From contig NZ_FQUQ01000003.1 in the NCBI RefSeq assembly GCF_900129215.1, positions 390,101 to 454,100 of the forward strand: a stretch of DNA of 64,000 bases. Direction: 5' to 3'. Within the stretch, counting starts at the first letter, position 1; each line of letters begins with the position of its first letter. Position numbers and translations under genes: made by a program. Of the stretch, positions 53,416-61,384 are shown piece after piece. Under the pieces are notes generated by a model. That model was not told the DNA's origin. It saw only the letters and a list, made by a program, of their open reading frames with translations, and ran no database searches. The DNA is from Pedobacter caeni (GTDB lineage Bacteria > Bacteroidota > Bacteroidia > Sphingobacteriales > Sphingobacteriaceae).

Positions 53416-53548
53416 GTAAAATCTATACTAAAGATAATTGCTGTCTGCTGACGTGAATTTAACCTACGTTTTTACGCAGTTTTTAATAGTATGAACTTTT
53501 AAGTTTCTATATTCATGCAACTTATTGATTTAGATAAATAAAATTTAC

Positions 53549-54250
53549 ATGAATAAAAGAGAATATACGCTGAATGAATTTATTCTGGAAGCGGCTGAAG
53601 ATCCGAATGAAAATGATTTCTTTGAACTGGAAAAGCCGGCTTTACTGGAGGTAAATCTCAAGAATCAAAAGATAATGGCCAAAGCGGGCTCTATGGTTGC
53701 TTATATAGGTAATATTGATTTCAAAAGAGAAGGCATGATGAGCAAAGGACTCGGAGGCTTACTTAAGAAGGCAATTTCCGGAGAAGGGACTTCACTAATG
53801 TATGCTACCGGAACGGGTAAATTATACCTGGCTGATGAAGGCAAAAAGGTGAAGATCATTAAACTGAAAAATGAAGCCATCTTTGTGAATGGTAATGATG
53901 TTTTAGCCCTGGAAGAAAGCATCCAAAACGAAATCAAAATGCTTAAAAGTGTGGCTGGTATGATGTCCGGAGGTTTGTTTCAGGTGAAACTTTCTGGTTC
54001 AGGTTATATTGCGATCACGACCCATGGTGAGCCTATTTTATTAAAAGTGACTCCTGGTCAGCCTGTATTTACAGATCCTAATGCCACTGTAGCATGGTCT
54101 GAAAACCTGACCCCAAAAATTAAAACAAACCTGACTTTCGGTTCATTTATCGGACGTGGTAGTGGGGAGTCTTTCCAACTGGAATTTGTGGGTGAAGGAT
54201 GGGTATTGGTACAACCTTATGAAGAAGTGAAATACGCTGCTAAATCTTAA
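53549..54250 (+). CDS. AIM24 family protein
   Basis: 233 residues with the beta-rich AIM24 fold: LLEVNLKNQKIMAKAGSMVA near the N-terminus, GTGKLYLADEGKKVKIIKLK in the middle and LTFGSFIGRGSGESFQLEFV near the end. Members (named after a yeast mitochondrial biogenesis protein) occur widely in bacteria with unknown activity. Soluble, no signal peptide. It is separated by 133 bp from the accessory cluster and followed by a strong hairpin, so it is probably its own transcription unit. Confidence 0.88.
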   Translation: MNKREYTLNEFILEAAEDPNENDFFELEKPALLEVNLKNQKIMAKAGSMVAYIGNIDFKREGMMSKGLGGLLKKAISGEGTSLMYATGTGKLYLADEGKKVKIIKLKNEAIFVNGNDVLALEESIQNEIKMLKSVAGMMSGGLFQVKLSGSGYIAITTHGEPILLKVTPGQPVFTDPNATVAWSENLTPKIKTNLTFGSFIGRGSGESFQLEFVGEGWVLVQPYEEVKYAAKS

Positions 54251-54287
54251 GCAGGTAAAAACGGAATTATTCAAAACCTTAAATAAG

Positions 54288-54325
54288 AAGGGCCCTGTAA
54301 GACATTGATGTTTTACGGGGCCCTT
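54288..54325. terminator. Hairpin between AIM24 and nlpE
   Basis: AAGGGCCCTGTAA / TTACGGGGCCCTT, 13 bp with one G-T wobble. It lies between convergent genes. T-runs on both sides are weak, so it is a bidirectional terminator of moderate certainty. Confidence 0.6.
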
Positions 54326-54337
54326 GTCATATTGATC

Positions 54338-54808
54338 CTATTTCTTTAAAATGTATTTGTCTGCCAATGCCCCGGTGATTTCTTTTCCTTCCATATCCAG
54401 TTGAATCAGTTTGTTTTCTCCAACAAAATAAATGTTTGGTTGTTCTTTCAATCCAATGAGTTCAACTTTGGAACCGCTGCTATCCCATTTAAATGTGCCT
54501 TTATCTTCAGGGAATTTTGTGTCCCGGCCCATATAGTTCCTTTTCAGGACAAAGGTCATGTCCTGGTTAAGGGTAAGTTCTGTCTGGATTCCTTCGCAAT
54601 CTGCACAGGGAAGAATTCCTTTATAAGTGCCGTTCCAGTCCAGTGAAGTCTGCGCATTATCGCCGATTGGCAGATTGTCTGTTTTTACAGTGCTGTCTAC
54701 TTTTTCTGTCTTTGCGGTGCTGTCTGCAATTGTTGTCTTTTTTGTTTCATTGGTGCAGCTCCATAATAATACAGATGCTGCGGCGAGAGTTAAAATTTGT
54801 TTTTTCAT
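54338..54808 (-). CDS. NlpE-like outer-membrane lipoprotein
   Basis: 156 residues from the ATG at 54808. Lipobox (SVLLWSCTNETK), a Thr/Lys-rich linker, then the NlpE N-terminal domain: WNGTYKGILPCADCEGIQTE (CxxC pair), TFVLKRNYMGRD and IYFVGENKLIQLDMEGKEIT. In E. coli NlpE senses surface contact and lipoprotein trafficking and signals to Cpx, and it is linked to copper tolerance. No CpxA/R homologue is near here. The CxxC motif is intact. Confidence 0.85.
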   Translation of the reverse strand: MKKQILTLAAASVLLWSCTNETKKTTIADSTAKTEKVDSTVKTDNLPIGDNAQTSLDWNGTYKGILPCADCEGIQTELTLNQDMTFVLKRNYMGRDTKFPEDKGTFKWDSSGSKVELIGLKEQPNIYFVGENKLIQLDMEGKEITGALADKYILKK

Positions 54809-54966
54809 GGGTAATGGGTTTGTGTATATTGATGACAACCTTCTGTTATAAAAGTCCCAGAACAGTTGTACGCTTTAGTTCTAACGGTTTGAGGAAAGTT
54901 TTGTTTTACAAAAAAGCGGTTTGAATTTTGTCATCCAAACCGCTTTCATTGTTAATGTATGTTGTT

Positions 54967-55575
54967 TTAATGTTTCAGCTTTGCTTTAAAGACTTTTTCC
55001 AGCTTTTCCAGCTTTGGAAGAATCACCATTCTGCAATAAGGCTGATTTCCGTTTTTGTTGAAATAATCCTGGTGATAGCTGTCTGCGACATAAAATGGTG
55101 CTGCCTTATTGATGGCGGTAACCACTGGTTTGCCAAAAGCTTTGGTATCATTCAGCTCTTTTTTATATTTTTCTGCAATTTGTTTCTGCTCTTCGCTATG
55201 GTAAAAAACAACAGAACGGTATTGCGTACCTACATCGGCACCCTGACGGTTTAAGGTGGTTGGATCATGACTTTTCCAGAAAACCTCCAAAAGCTCGTCA
55301 TACTTTATTTTAAGCGGATCATAAGTCACCTCAATCACCTCTGCATGTCCGGTTGTTCCGGTACATACCTCTTCGTAAGAAGGATTGGCGACATCGCCAC
55401 CCTCAAAACCAGACCTGACACTGGTTACCCCCTCCAGCCGCTGGAAAAGTGCTTCTGAACACCAGAAACAGCCCATGCCAAAGGTGGCTTTCTGTAATTT
55501 TTTGGATTGTGCATCAGCATCCGTTGCTGATAAAGCTGAGAAGAGAACTAAGATCATAATTGATAGGTACTTCAT
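54967..55575 (-). CDS. msrA: Peptide-methionine (S)-S-oxide reductase MsrA, secreted form
   Basis: 202 residues from the ATG at 55575 (MKYLSIMILVLFSALSATDA, a signal peptide). An upstream in-frame Met would add 11 residues. Active site GMGCFWCSEALFQRLEG with the nucleophilic Cys of GCFW. Family motifs FEGGDVANPSYEEVCTGTTG, VTYDPLKIKYDELLEVFWKS and YRSVVFYHSEEQK follow. It reduces methionine-S-sulfoxide in exported proteins. The signal peptide places it in the periplasm or outer envelope. Monocistronic. Confidence 0.95.
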   Translation of the reverse strand: MKYLSIMILVLFSALSATDADAQSKKLQKATFGMGCFWCSEALFQRLEGVTSVRSGFEGGDVANPSYEEVCTGTTGHAEVIEVTYDPLKIKYDELLEVFWKSHDPTTLNRQGADVGTQYRSVVFYHSEEQKQIAEKYKKELNDTKAFGKPVVTAINKAAPFYVADSYHQDYFNKNGNQPYCRMVILPKLEKLEKVFKAKLKH

Positions 55576-55823
55576 AATGGTAAAGACAAGTTGAAAAACA
55601 CTTTTCAAAATATAATTACGTAAGAGTAGGCTTTATAGTTTTTCTATCATACCCTTCGTAACCTAAATTACATTTGACTGATAATTTGGTTTTTTGTCTG
55701 GAAAAATGTGCATAACTTAAAGTAGTTATTTGCAGAATGTTACGCAAGATAAGTATTAGTATTTAAGGTTTATTAACAATTCTTTCTTAAATTTATGCTG
55801 TTAATACCTATAAATAAATCAAT

Positions 55824-56786
55824 ATGTCAACACCTTATATTCCAAGTTTAGACCTGGGCTCTTACATCGATGGCGATGAGGCACAGCGTAAAAAGTTCTC
55901 TGACGAATTGGGCAGGGCCTTCAATGATTCTGGTTTTGTAACCATCACTAATCATGGTGTAAGTCAGGAATTAATTGATAAGCTTTATAAAAACATTCAG
56001 GCAGTTTTCGGATTGAACCCTGAACAAAAAAAGAAATACGAAAAAGCAGAACTTGCCGGACAACGTGGGTACACCAGTCCTGGAAAAGAAACGGCTAAAG
56101 GTGCTAAAACAGCAGACCTTAAAGAATTCTGGCAGATTGGTCAGGAGGTGACAGACGGTGATCCGATCAAAGCTGAATATCCTGATAATGAGGTGTTGGA
56201 AGAACTTCCGGAATTTAATGAAGTGACAAGGGAAATCTATCAGGCTTTAGAAAACAATGGGAAACACCTTTTGCGTGCCATTGCTACTTATCTGTCTTTG
56301 CCAATTGATTATTTTGATAAACATGTGCATAACGGTAATTCCATCTTAAGAGGAATTCATTATTTCCCGATCGAGAATCCGGATGCTTTACCTGATGATG
56401 CAGTGCGTGCAGGTGCCCATGAAGATATTAACCTGATCACTTTACTGATTGGCGCAAGTGCGGATGGATTAGAAGTCCTTACCCGCAGTAACGAATGGTT
56501 GCCAATTAAAGCTGGTCATACCGATATCGTAGTGAATGTTGGAGATATGCTGCAACGTTTAACAAACAACAAGTTGCGTTCTACAACACATAGAGTGGTG
56601 AATCCACCCCGTGAATTGATGAAAACTTCCCGTTTCTCTGTTCCTTTCTTCTTACATCCACGTTCTGATATGGATTTAACCAGTCTGGAATCTACGATTG
56701 ATGAGGCGCATCCTAAAGCATATGAAGATATGACTGCAGGAGAGTACCTTGATGAACGTTTAAGAGAAATCGGTTTAAAGAAATAA
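55824..56786 (+). CDS. Isopenicillin-N-synthase-like 2-oxoglutarate/Fe(II) oxygenase
   Basis: 320 residues with the double-stranded beta-helix of this superfamily. The N-terminal region is typical (GSYIDGDEAQRKKFSDELGR). The Fe(II)-binding HxD is in GAHEDINLITLL, the distal His in STTHRVVNPP, and the 2OG-binding Arg is in TSRFSVPFFLHP. It hydroxylates or oxidises an unknown substrate, since members act on very different molecules. A TACATTTG -7-type element lies at 55669-55676, giving a 5' leader near 150 nt. It ends at a strong bidirectional terminator. Confidence 0.9.
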   Translation: MSTPYIPSLDLGSYIDGDEAQRKKFSDELGRAFNDSGFVTITNHGVSQELIDKLYKNIQAVFGLNPEQKKKYEKAELAGQRGYTSPGKETAKGAKTADLKEFWQIGQEVTDGDPIKAEYPDNEVLEELPEFNEVTREIYQALENNGKHLLRAIATYLSLPIDYFDKHVHNGNSILRGIHYFPIENPDALPDDAVRAGAHEDINLITLLIGASADGLEVLTRSNEWLPIKAGHTDIVVNVGDMLQRLTNNKLRSTTHRVVNPPRELMKTSRFSVPFFLHPRSDMDLTSLESTIDEAHPKAYEDMTAGEYLDERLREIGLKK

Positions 56787-56803
56787 GCGATTTATAATCC
56801 TAT

Positions 56804-56839
56804 AAAAAAGGTCTTTAGTTTTTACTAAAGACCTTTTTT
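56804..56839. terminator. Bidirectional terminator
   Basis: AAAAAAGGTCTTTAG / CTAAAGACCTTTTTT, 15-bp perfect stem with a 6-nt loop, A-run upstream and T-run downstream. It serves both the oxygenase gene and the convergent DUF1579 gene. Confidence 0.9.
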
Positions 56840-56866
56840 GTTGAAATTCAATGGCAGAATCCGGGT

Positions 56867-57439
56867 CTATTTTTTTCTTGAATATTTGATCTCCATGTTT
56901 TTTGTTTCTTTGCCATCCATGGTGCAGTACATTTCCAATACCTGGTTATTGGCGTCCACAAATTTCATCACCTGACGAATGTTGGAGTCTTTCCCTGTTA
57001 CCGGGTCTACGCAGGTTCCTGTAAAGTTGATTGATTTAGAAGCGTCATCCCAGCTGCCTTCCATGCGCATGATTCCAGTACCCATGTTGTCTACCCAGGT
57101 GCTGACGAAAGCTTTTTTTGCGTTGTCATAGCCCATGATACTCATCCCTTCAAAAGGCATTCCCATCATTGTTCCTTTAAAAAGACATTGTTGGTAACGG
57201 CCACCCATAATCATTGAATTTTCTGAGCTGGCCTTACTTTTCTCCGGAGGTGCTCCGGGTACCATCCACATGGTTACATCTGCATCCCATTTCCCATTGT
57301 CCTTAGCCATCATTTTGTGTACATCGCCAGGGGTCATGTAGGCTTGCCATGCTTTCATCATGGCGTCGTCCTGTGCCTGAACCCGGCTGGTTATGACAAG
57401 CATCAGCATTGCCACAACAGTTAATGTTAACTTTTTCAT
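56867..57439 (-). CDS. DUF1579 domain secreted protein
   Basis: 190 residues with signal peptide MKKLTLTVVAMLMLVITSRV. The rest is the DUF1579 beta-barrel-like domain, Met-rich: GKWDADVTMWMVPGAPPEKS, MIMGGRYQQCLFKGTMMG, SIMGYDNAKKAFVSTWVDNM. It is related to lipocalin-like or YkuJ-type beta domains. Function unknown. Its length fits the family. It stands alone between the oxygenase and the serine hydrolase genes. Confidence 0.8.
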   Translation of the reverse strand: MKKLTLTVVAMLMLVITSRVQAQDDAMMKAWQAYMTPGDVHKMMAKDNGKWDADVTMWMVPGAPPEKSKASSENSMIMGGRYQQCLFKGTMMGMPFEGMSIMGYDNAKKAFVSTWVDNMGTGIMRMEGSWDDASKSINFTGTCVDPVTGKDSNIRQVMKFVDANNQVLEMYCTMDGKETKNMEIKYSRKK

Positions 57440-57569
57440 TTCATTAGTATTTGGTTTTGTATGGTCCTAACTAATTTACCGCTAATTTAGACGGTATCAA
57501 AATAAATGTTATCATTTTTGTTACACAATTTGTTACACAATTTGATGCACAATAGGCTAAGGCCTTCGT

Positions 57570-59387
57570 TTAATTATTCCCCTTTTCTATGGCTCTGTAA
57601 ATGGCGTCCTGAATTCTTGGGCGGATCTTCATGTTGCCTAGTTTTTCTGATACCGAAGGGTTTACCCTGTTGGATAAAAACACATAAACAAGTCCTTTTG
57701 CCGGGTCTACCCATACACAGGTTCCGGTATATCCGGTATGTCCATAAGTTTGTGGAGAAGCCAGTTCTGAAGGGTATTTTTTGCTTGCATCGGGATCCCA
57801 TCGGTCAAAACCTAAACCTCTTCTGCTGATGTCAGATTGTTTTTGTGTAAACATGTCCACCGTTTGCGCCTGGAAGTAACGCGCGCCTCCATATGTACCT
57901 TTGTTGAGTAACATCTGATAGATGATGGCCACATCATTTGCACTGGCAAATAAACCGGCATGTCCGGAAACACCTCCTGCCAGTGCAGCACCCTGATCAT
58001 GAACATAGCCTTCCAGCAGGGTCTTCCTGAAGTAGGTATCCTGTTCTGTAGGAACGATCTGATCCTTTGTAAAGCGGTTGCGGGGCAGGAACCCTGCGGT
58101 TTGCATACCCAGTGGTTTGTAGAAATTCTCCCATACATAAGTGTCCAGAGGGATACCGCTCAGGCGCTCAGAAATTTCTTTCATCACGTACATACTGATA
58201 TCGCTGTATACATATTTTCCGCGGGTTTGGATGGGGGATTGTAGCATCTTTGGCCACATGAAATCCTTAAAAAATCCCTTTTTGATATAATAGAAATCGG
58301 CAACTTTGGTGGGGTAAGCGGCGCTTGAATCCCTGCTGTAATCCCCTGTCTTTACAGAGTTATGGAAAGGAATGTAGGGAATGAAGCCTGCCTGGTGTAA
58401 CATGACCTCGCGAACTTTAATGTTGTTCATTGGCGATAGCCTTGCTTTAGGAATGTAAGCACCGATATTGGTGTCCAGGTTTAGCTGATGCTCTTCATAC
58501 AGGCGCATCACTGTAGGGGTGGTGGCGGTAGTTTTGGTTAAAGAAGCCAGGTCAAAAATGTCCGTTACTTTTTCAGTAAGCCCATTGTTGTACGTATGGT
58601 TGCCGTAAGCTTTGTTGAAGATCACCTTTCCATCTTTAGCTACCAAAACAACGATTCCCGGAGCTGCCTGAGCGCGGATGGCTTCGTTGGCAATGTTGTC
58701 AATTTCCTTCAGGTTATCGGAATTTACTGCTGCATCTTCCGGTAGGGTGTATTTTAAACGGGTAGGAGTGGTGACTGCGCCTGATCCGCTCAGGTATTTA
58801 GGAGAGTAATTGGCGGTTAGTTTTTTGCTCAGGCCTATTCCTCCGAAAATCATTTGAGGGATGGTGATGGCGGCTTCTTCATTGTTTTGGTTGGCCCAGA
58901 TTAACGGAGCGGTAAGTCCGTCAAAGGCAAGGAGGCTTCCGGTTTCCCCAAATAAGGAGATGATGATCTTTTTACTTTTTGCGAGGCTGTTGATGAAACC
59001 CATGTTCCTTGGGTCATTTACCGCTGAAACAGGTAGGGAAACAATCACGAGATTAAAGTATTTAAGGTCGTCTTCCAGATCGTTTAAGGTGGTTGAGCTT
59101 AAATATTGATCGGAGGAGAAGCTGCTCACTTTTGTGTACTTGTTCAGCAGGCTGTCGAATGCGGTGTGAAAGCTGAAGCCAAGGCTTACCGAAGCAATAT
59201 TCTTTTTGTCGAGGTCGAGCAAAGGAATGGTGTTTTCCTGGTTGTTCAGCAGGATGGTATTGCTGCTGATGGTTTGGAGAAGAGATAGCCGTTGTTGGTT
59301 TTGCTGGTGATCTTGCGCGCAGGCGCTAAACGTAAATAAGGCAATGAAACTGATGGTGATGATCCCTGCAAGGTTATTTTTTCTCAT
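57570..59387 (-). CDS. GH3 C-terminal-like domain fused to class C beta-lactamase-type serine hydrolase
   Basis: 605 residues from the ATG at 59387, with a lipobox-like signal (ALFTFSACAQDHQ). Residues about 40-215 resemble the GH3 C-terminal domain (ILLNNQENTIPLLDLDKKNI, then LIWANQNNEEAAITIPQMIF). Residues about 235-600 are a serine-hydrolase domain (LASLTKTTATTPTVMRLYEE with SxxK, a YSDIS motif and the C-terminal GHTGYTGT). Longer Bacteroidota proteins also carry the GH3 catalytic N-terminal domain; here it is missing, so only the binding and hydrolase parts remain. The start overlaps the amidohydrolase stop by 14 bp, so the two are translated together. Confidence 0.85.
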   Translation of the reverse strand: MRKNNLAGIITISFIALFTFSACAQDHQQNQQRLSLLQTISSNTILLNNQENTIPLLDLDKKNIASVSLGFSFHTAFDSLLNKYTKVSSFSSDQYLSSTTLNDLEDDLKYFNLVIVSLPVSAVNDPRNMGFINSLAKSKKIIISLFGETGSLLAFDGLTAPLIWANQNNEEAAITIPQMIFGGIGLSKKLTANYSPKYLSGSGAVTTPTRLKYTLPEDAAVNSDNLKEIDNIANEAIRAQAAPGIVVLVAKDGKVIFNKAYGNHTYNNGLTEKVTDIFDLASLTKTTATTPTVMRLYEEHQLNLDTNIGAYIPKARLSPMNNIKVREVMLHQAGFIPYIPFHNSVKTGDYSRDSSAAYPTKVADFYYIKKGFFKDFMWPKMLQSPIQTRGKYVYSDISMYVMKEISERLSGIPLDTYVWENFYKPLGMQTAGFLPRNRFTKDQIVPTEQDTYFRKTLLEGYVHDQGAALAGGVSGHAGLFASANDVAIIYQMLLNKGTYGGARYFQAQTVDMFTQKQSDISRRGLGFDRWDPDASKKYPSELASPQTYGHTGYTGTCVWVDPAKGLVYVFLSNRVNPSVSEKLGNMKIRPRIQDAIYRAIEKGNN

Positions 59388-61008
59388 ATACTTTTTCTCC
59401 GTTAACATAGGTTTTTAATACTTGTGTGTTTAATATTTTTGAAGGGTCGGTGCTCATCAGGTCCTGGTCAAGGATGATGAAATCTGCAAATTTTCCCTTT
59501 TCTAAACTTCCTTTTTCTTTTTCTTCAAAATTAGCTTTGGCGGCCCAGATGGTCATCCCTCTGAGGGCTTCTTCCCTGCTCAGCGCATTTTCCATCTGGA
59601 AACCTCCTGTCGGGAAGTTTTTTGCATCTTTTCTCACCGTTGCTGCATAAAATGTGAAAATTGGGTTGATGTCTTCTACCGGAAAATCTGTACCCAAAGG
59701 TAACCAACCATTTTGTTGCATCAATTGTTTGTAGGCATAAGCACCTTTTAAACGTTCCTTGCCTAAACGGTCGCCGGCCCAATACATGTCTGAGGTAGCA
59801 TGGGTTGGTTGAACGGAAGGAACGACATTGGCGCTGCCGAATAATCCGAAATCTTCAGGAGCTACGACTTGTGCATGCTCTATTCTCCAGCGTTTGTCGT
59901 TTTTACCACCAAGGACCTTGTTGTAGATTTTCAGAATACTGCGGTTGGCAGAGTCCCCGATGGCATGAGTGCACATCTGGAAATTGTGTTTGGCAATCTT
60001 TTCTGCTACCTCCTCGAAATGTTTGGGATTGCTGAGCATAAATCCTGTTTTGTCCGGCATGTCATGGTAAGGATGTAGCAGACAGGCACCGCGGGAACCT
60101 AAAGCACCGTCGGCATACACTTTAAACGCACGCACATTCAGCCGGTCGGTTTTAATCGCCCCGCGGCTAAACAGGTAATTGTAATTGGGTTCACTATCGG
60201 ACAGCATAAGGTATAAACGCATTTTTAAGCTTTTTGAGGTGTGGAGCTTTTCTACCAGGCCGACTAAGCTGGCATCTACACCGCAATCATCAATGGTGGT
60301 GAGCCCGGCGGCGAAACATTTTTCCTGTGCATCTAATAATATTTTTTCTGCTTGTGACTTGGTTGAAGGAGGGATTTTGCTGTTGACCAGGTCTACGGCA
60401 TTGTCGATGAGTAATCCGGTCAGCTTTCCGTTGTTCTCCACAATTTCTCCACCGGTAAGTGTATAACTCTTTGTGATTCCGGCGGTGGTTAGCGCTTTTT
60501 GATTGGCGATTGCCGCATGACCATCTATCCTGGTCAGCAATACCGGACGGTCGGGAAAGAGGCGGTCCAGTTGTTCTTTATCCGGAAATTGCTTGTTTGC
60601 CCAGTCGTTCTGGTCCCAGCCTCTGCCAATCAGCCATCCTTCGGGATGGGTTTTTGCGAATTCAGTTAGTCGCTGAGTAACTTCTTCCCAGCTGTCGGTA
60701 CCCCTTAGGTCGGCAGTTTGCAGGCTTTGTCCATAACCGAAAAAATGAGCATGAGCATCGATAAAACCAGGGTAAACGCTTTTTCCGCCGGCATCTATTT
60801 CTTCGCTTGAACTAAATTGCTTTTTGATCTCAGCACTGGTGCCGACGCCAATGATTTTGCCATCTTTAACGGCGAAGGCTTCTGCAGTGTCAAATTTCTC
60901 ATTTACGGTATAAATCTTACCGTTATAGACAATTAAATCGGCTTTCTGAGCGTTGCAGCTACTGAAAAGCAGGCTCCCGATGGCCAGGCTTGCTAAGAGA
61001 TTTTTCAT
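59374..61008 (-). CDS. Amidohydrolase of the YtcJ type, lipoprotein
   Basis: 544 residues with a lipobox (AIGSLLFSSCNAQKADLIVY). Amidohydrolase-3 features: the N-terminal beta domain and metal motif YPGFIDAHAHFFGYGQSL (HxH), the mid-chain IDGHAAIANQKAL, GALGSRGACLLHPY, and the late His motifs in CTHAIGDSANRS and WRIEHAQVV. The C-terminal ADFIILDQDL closes the beta domain. It hydrolyses amide or ester bonds of unknown substrates. It overlaps the GH3_C/serine-hydrolase gene by 14 bp. Its start codon is the left edge of the inverted-repeat element at 61006-61301. Confidence 0.92.
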   Translation of the reverse strand: MKNLLASLAIGSLLFSSCNAQKADLIVYNGKIYTVNEKFDTAEAFAVKDGKIIGVGTSAEIKKQFSSSEEIDAGGKSVYPGFIDAHAHFFGYGQSLQTADLRGTDSWEEVTQRLTEFAKTHPEGWLIGRGWDQNDWANKQFPDKEQLDRLFPDRPVLLTRIDGHAAIANQKALTTAGITKSYTLTGGEIVENNGKLTGLLIDNAVDLVNSKIPPSTKSQAEKILLDAQEKCFAAGLTTIDDCGVDASLVGLVEKLHTSKSLKMRLYLMLSDSEPNYNYLFSRGAIKTDRLNVRAFKVYADGALGSRGACLLHPYHDMPDKTGFMLSNPKHFEEVAEKIAKHNFQMCTHAIGDSANRSILKIYNKVLGGKNDKRWRIEHAQVVAPEDFGLFGSANVVPSVQPTHATSDMYWAGDRLGKERLKGAYAYKQLMQQNGWLPLGTDFPVEDINPIFTFYAATVRKDAKNFPTGGFQMENALSREEALRGMTIWAAKANFEEKEKGSLEKGKFADFIILDQDLMSTDPSKILNTQVLKTYVNGEKVYEKK

Positions 61009-61301
61009 CAGTATATATTTGTTTTTTTTCGGTTATGAAACGATCACGATCCTGATGTCGCAGTGTTGTGCGATCCGGAAGGTTATGCTGGTTTCATGAG
61101 TTAAAGATAGAAAAAGGAACAATGAAAACGCGAAAGGCAGTCTGATCTGAAAATTCAGGAGAATTCCTGCTTTTTTGGATGATAAAAGTAGTAGCAGAGG
61201 CCTGGTGGCAATGAAACCATCATCAGGCATACCGCTTAAAAACAGTTGCTAATATGCTGATGATCGCTTCATAACCGCTGAAAAACAAATATATTCTAAT
61301 G
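61006..61301. repeat. About 296-bp region bounded by inverted copies of a 40-bp element (MITE-like)
   Basis: Copy B starts at 61006 (CAT, CAGTA, TATATTTG at 61014-61021, then CGGTTATGAAACGATCA). Copy C is the same sequence on the minus strand from 61301 (CAT, TAGAA, TATATTTG at 61286-61293, CGGTTATGAAGCGATCA). The 5-nt gap between CAT and the octamer is the same in both and in copy A at 17936. Copy C has an inner inverted repeat, ATCATCAG-GCAT (61219-61230) / ATGC-TGATGAT (61254-61264). Read as one unit it is a 296-bp element with terminal inverted repeats. Confidence 0.6.
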
Positions 61302-61384
61302 AAAAAGACAAATTATATACAAAGGAAAAACAAGGATTGAGGCTTATTTTCCTTAAATTAGCCACCTTTACCAGCGAGAAATAA
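61009..61384. other. 376-bp intergenic region before mutL
   Basis: Filled mainly by the inverted-repeat unit (61006-61301). After copy C comes a 14-codon frame (ATG AAA AAG ... TGA, 61299-61340) too short to call. AT-rich sequence follows up to the mutL start. No other gene is seen. Confidence 0.6.

Noticed and set aside
55763..55800. TTAAC-rich sequence upstream of the 2OG oxygenase as a third Pho-box-like promoter
   Set aside because: TTAAG, TTAAC and TTAA occur at spacings of 10 and 14 bp, not 11, and no TAnnTTTG element is found at 26 bp. It is AT-rich chance similarity.
61299..61340. 14-codon frame (ATG AAA AAG ... TGA) after repeat copy C as a small gene
   Set aside because: Very short, Lys/Asn-rich by base composition, no terminator or conserved context. 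It could be a remnant of a gene start but cannot be supported.
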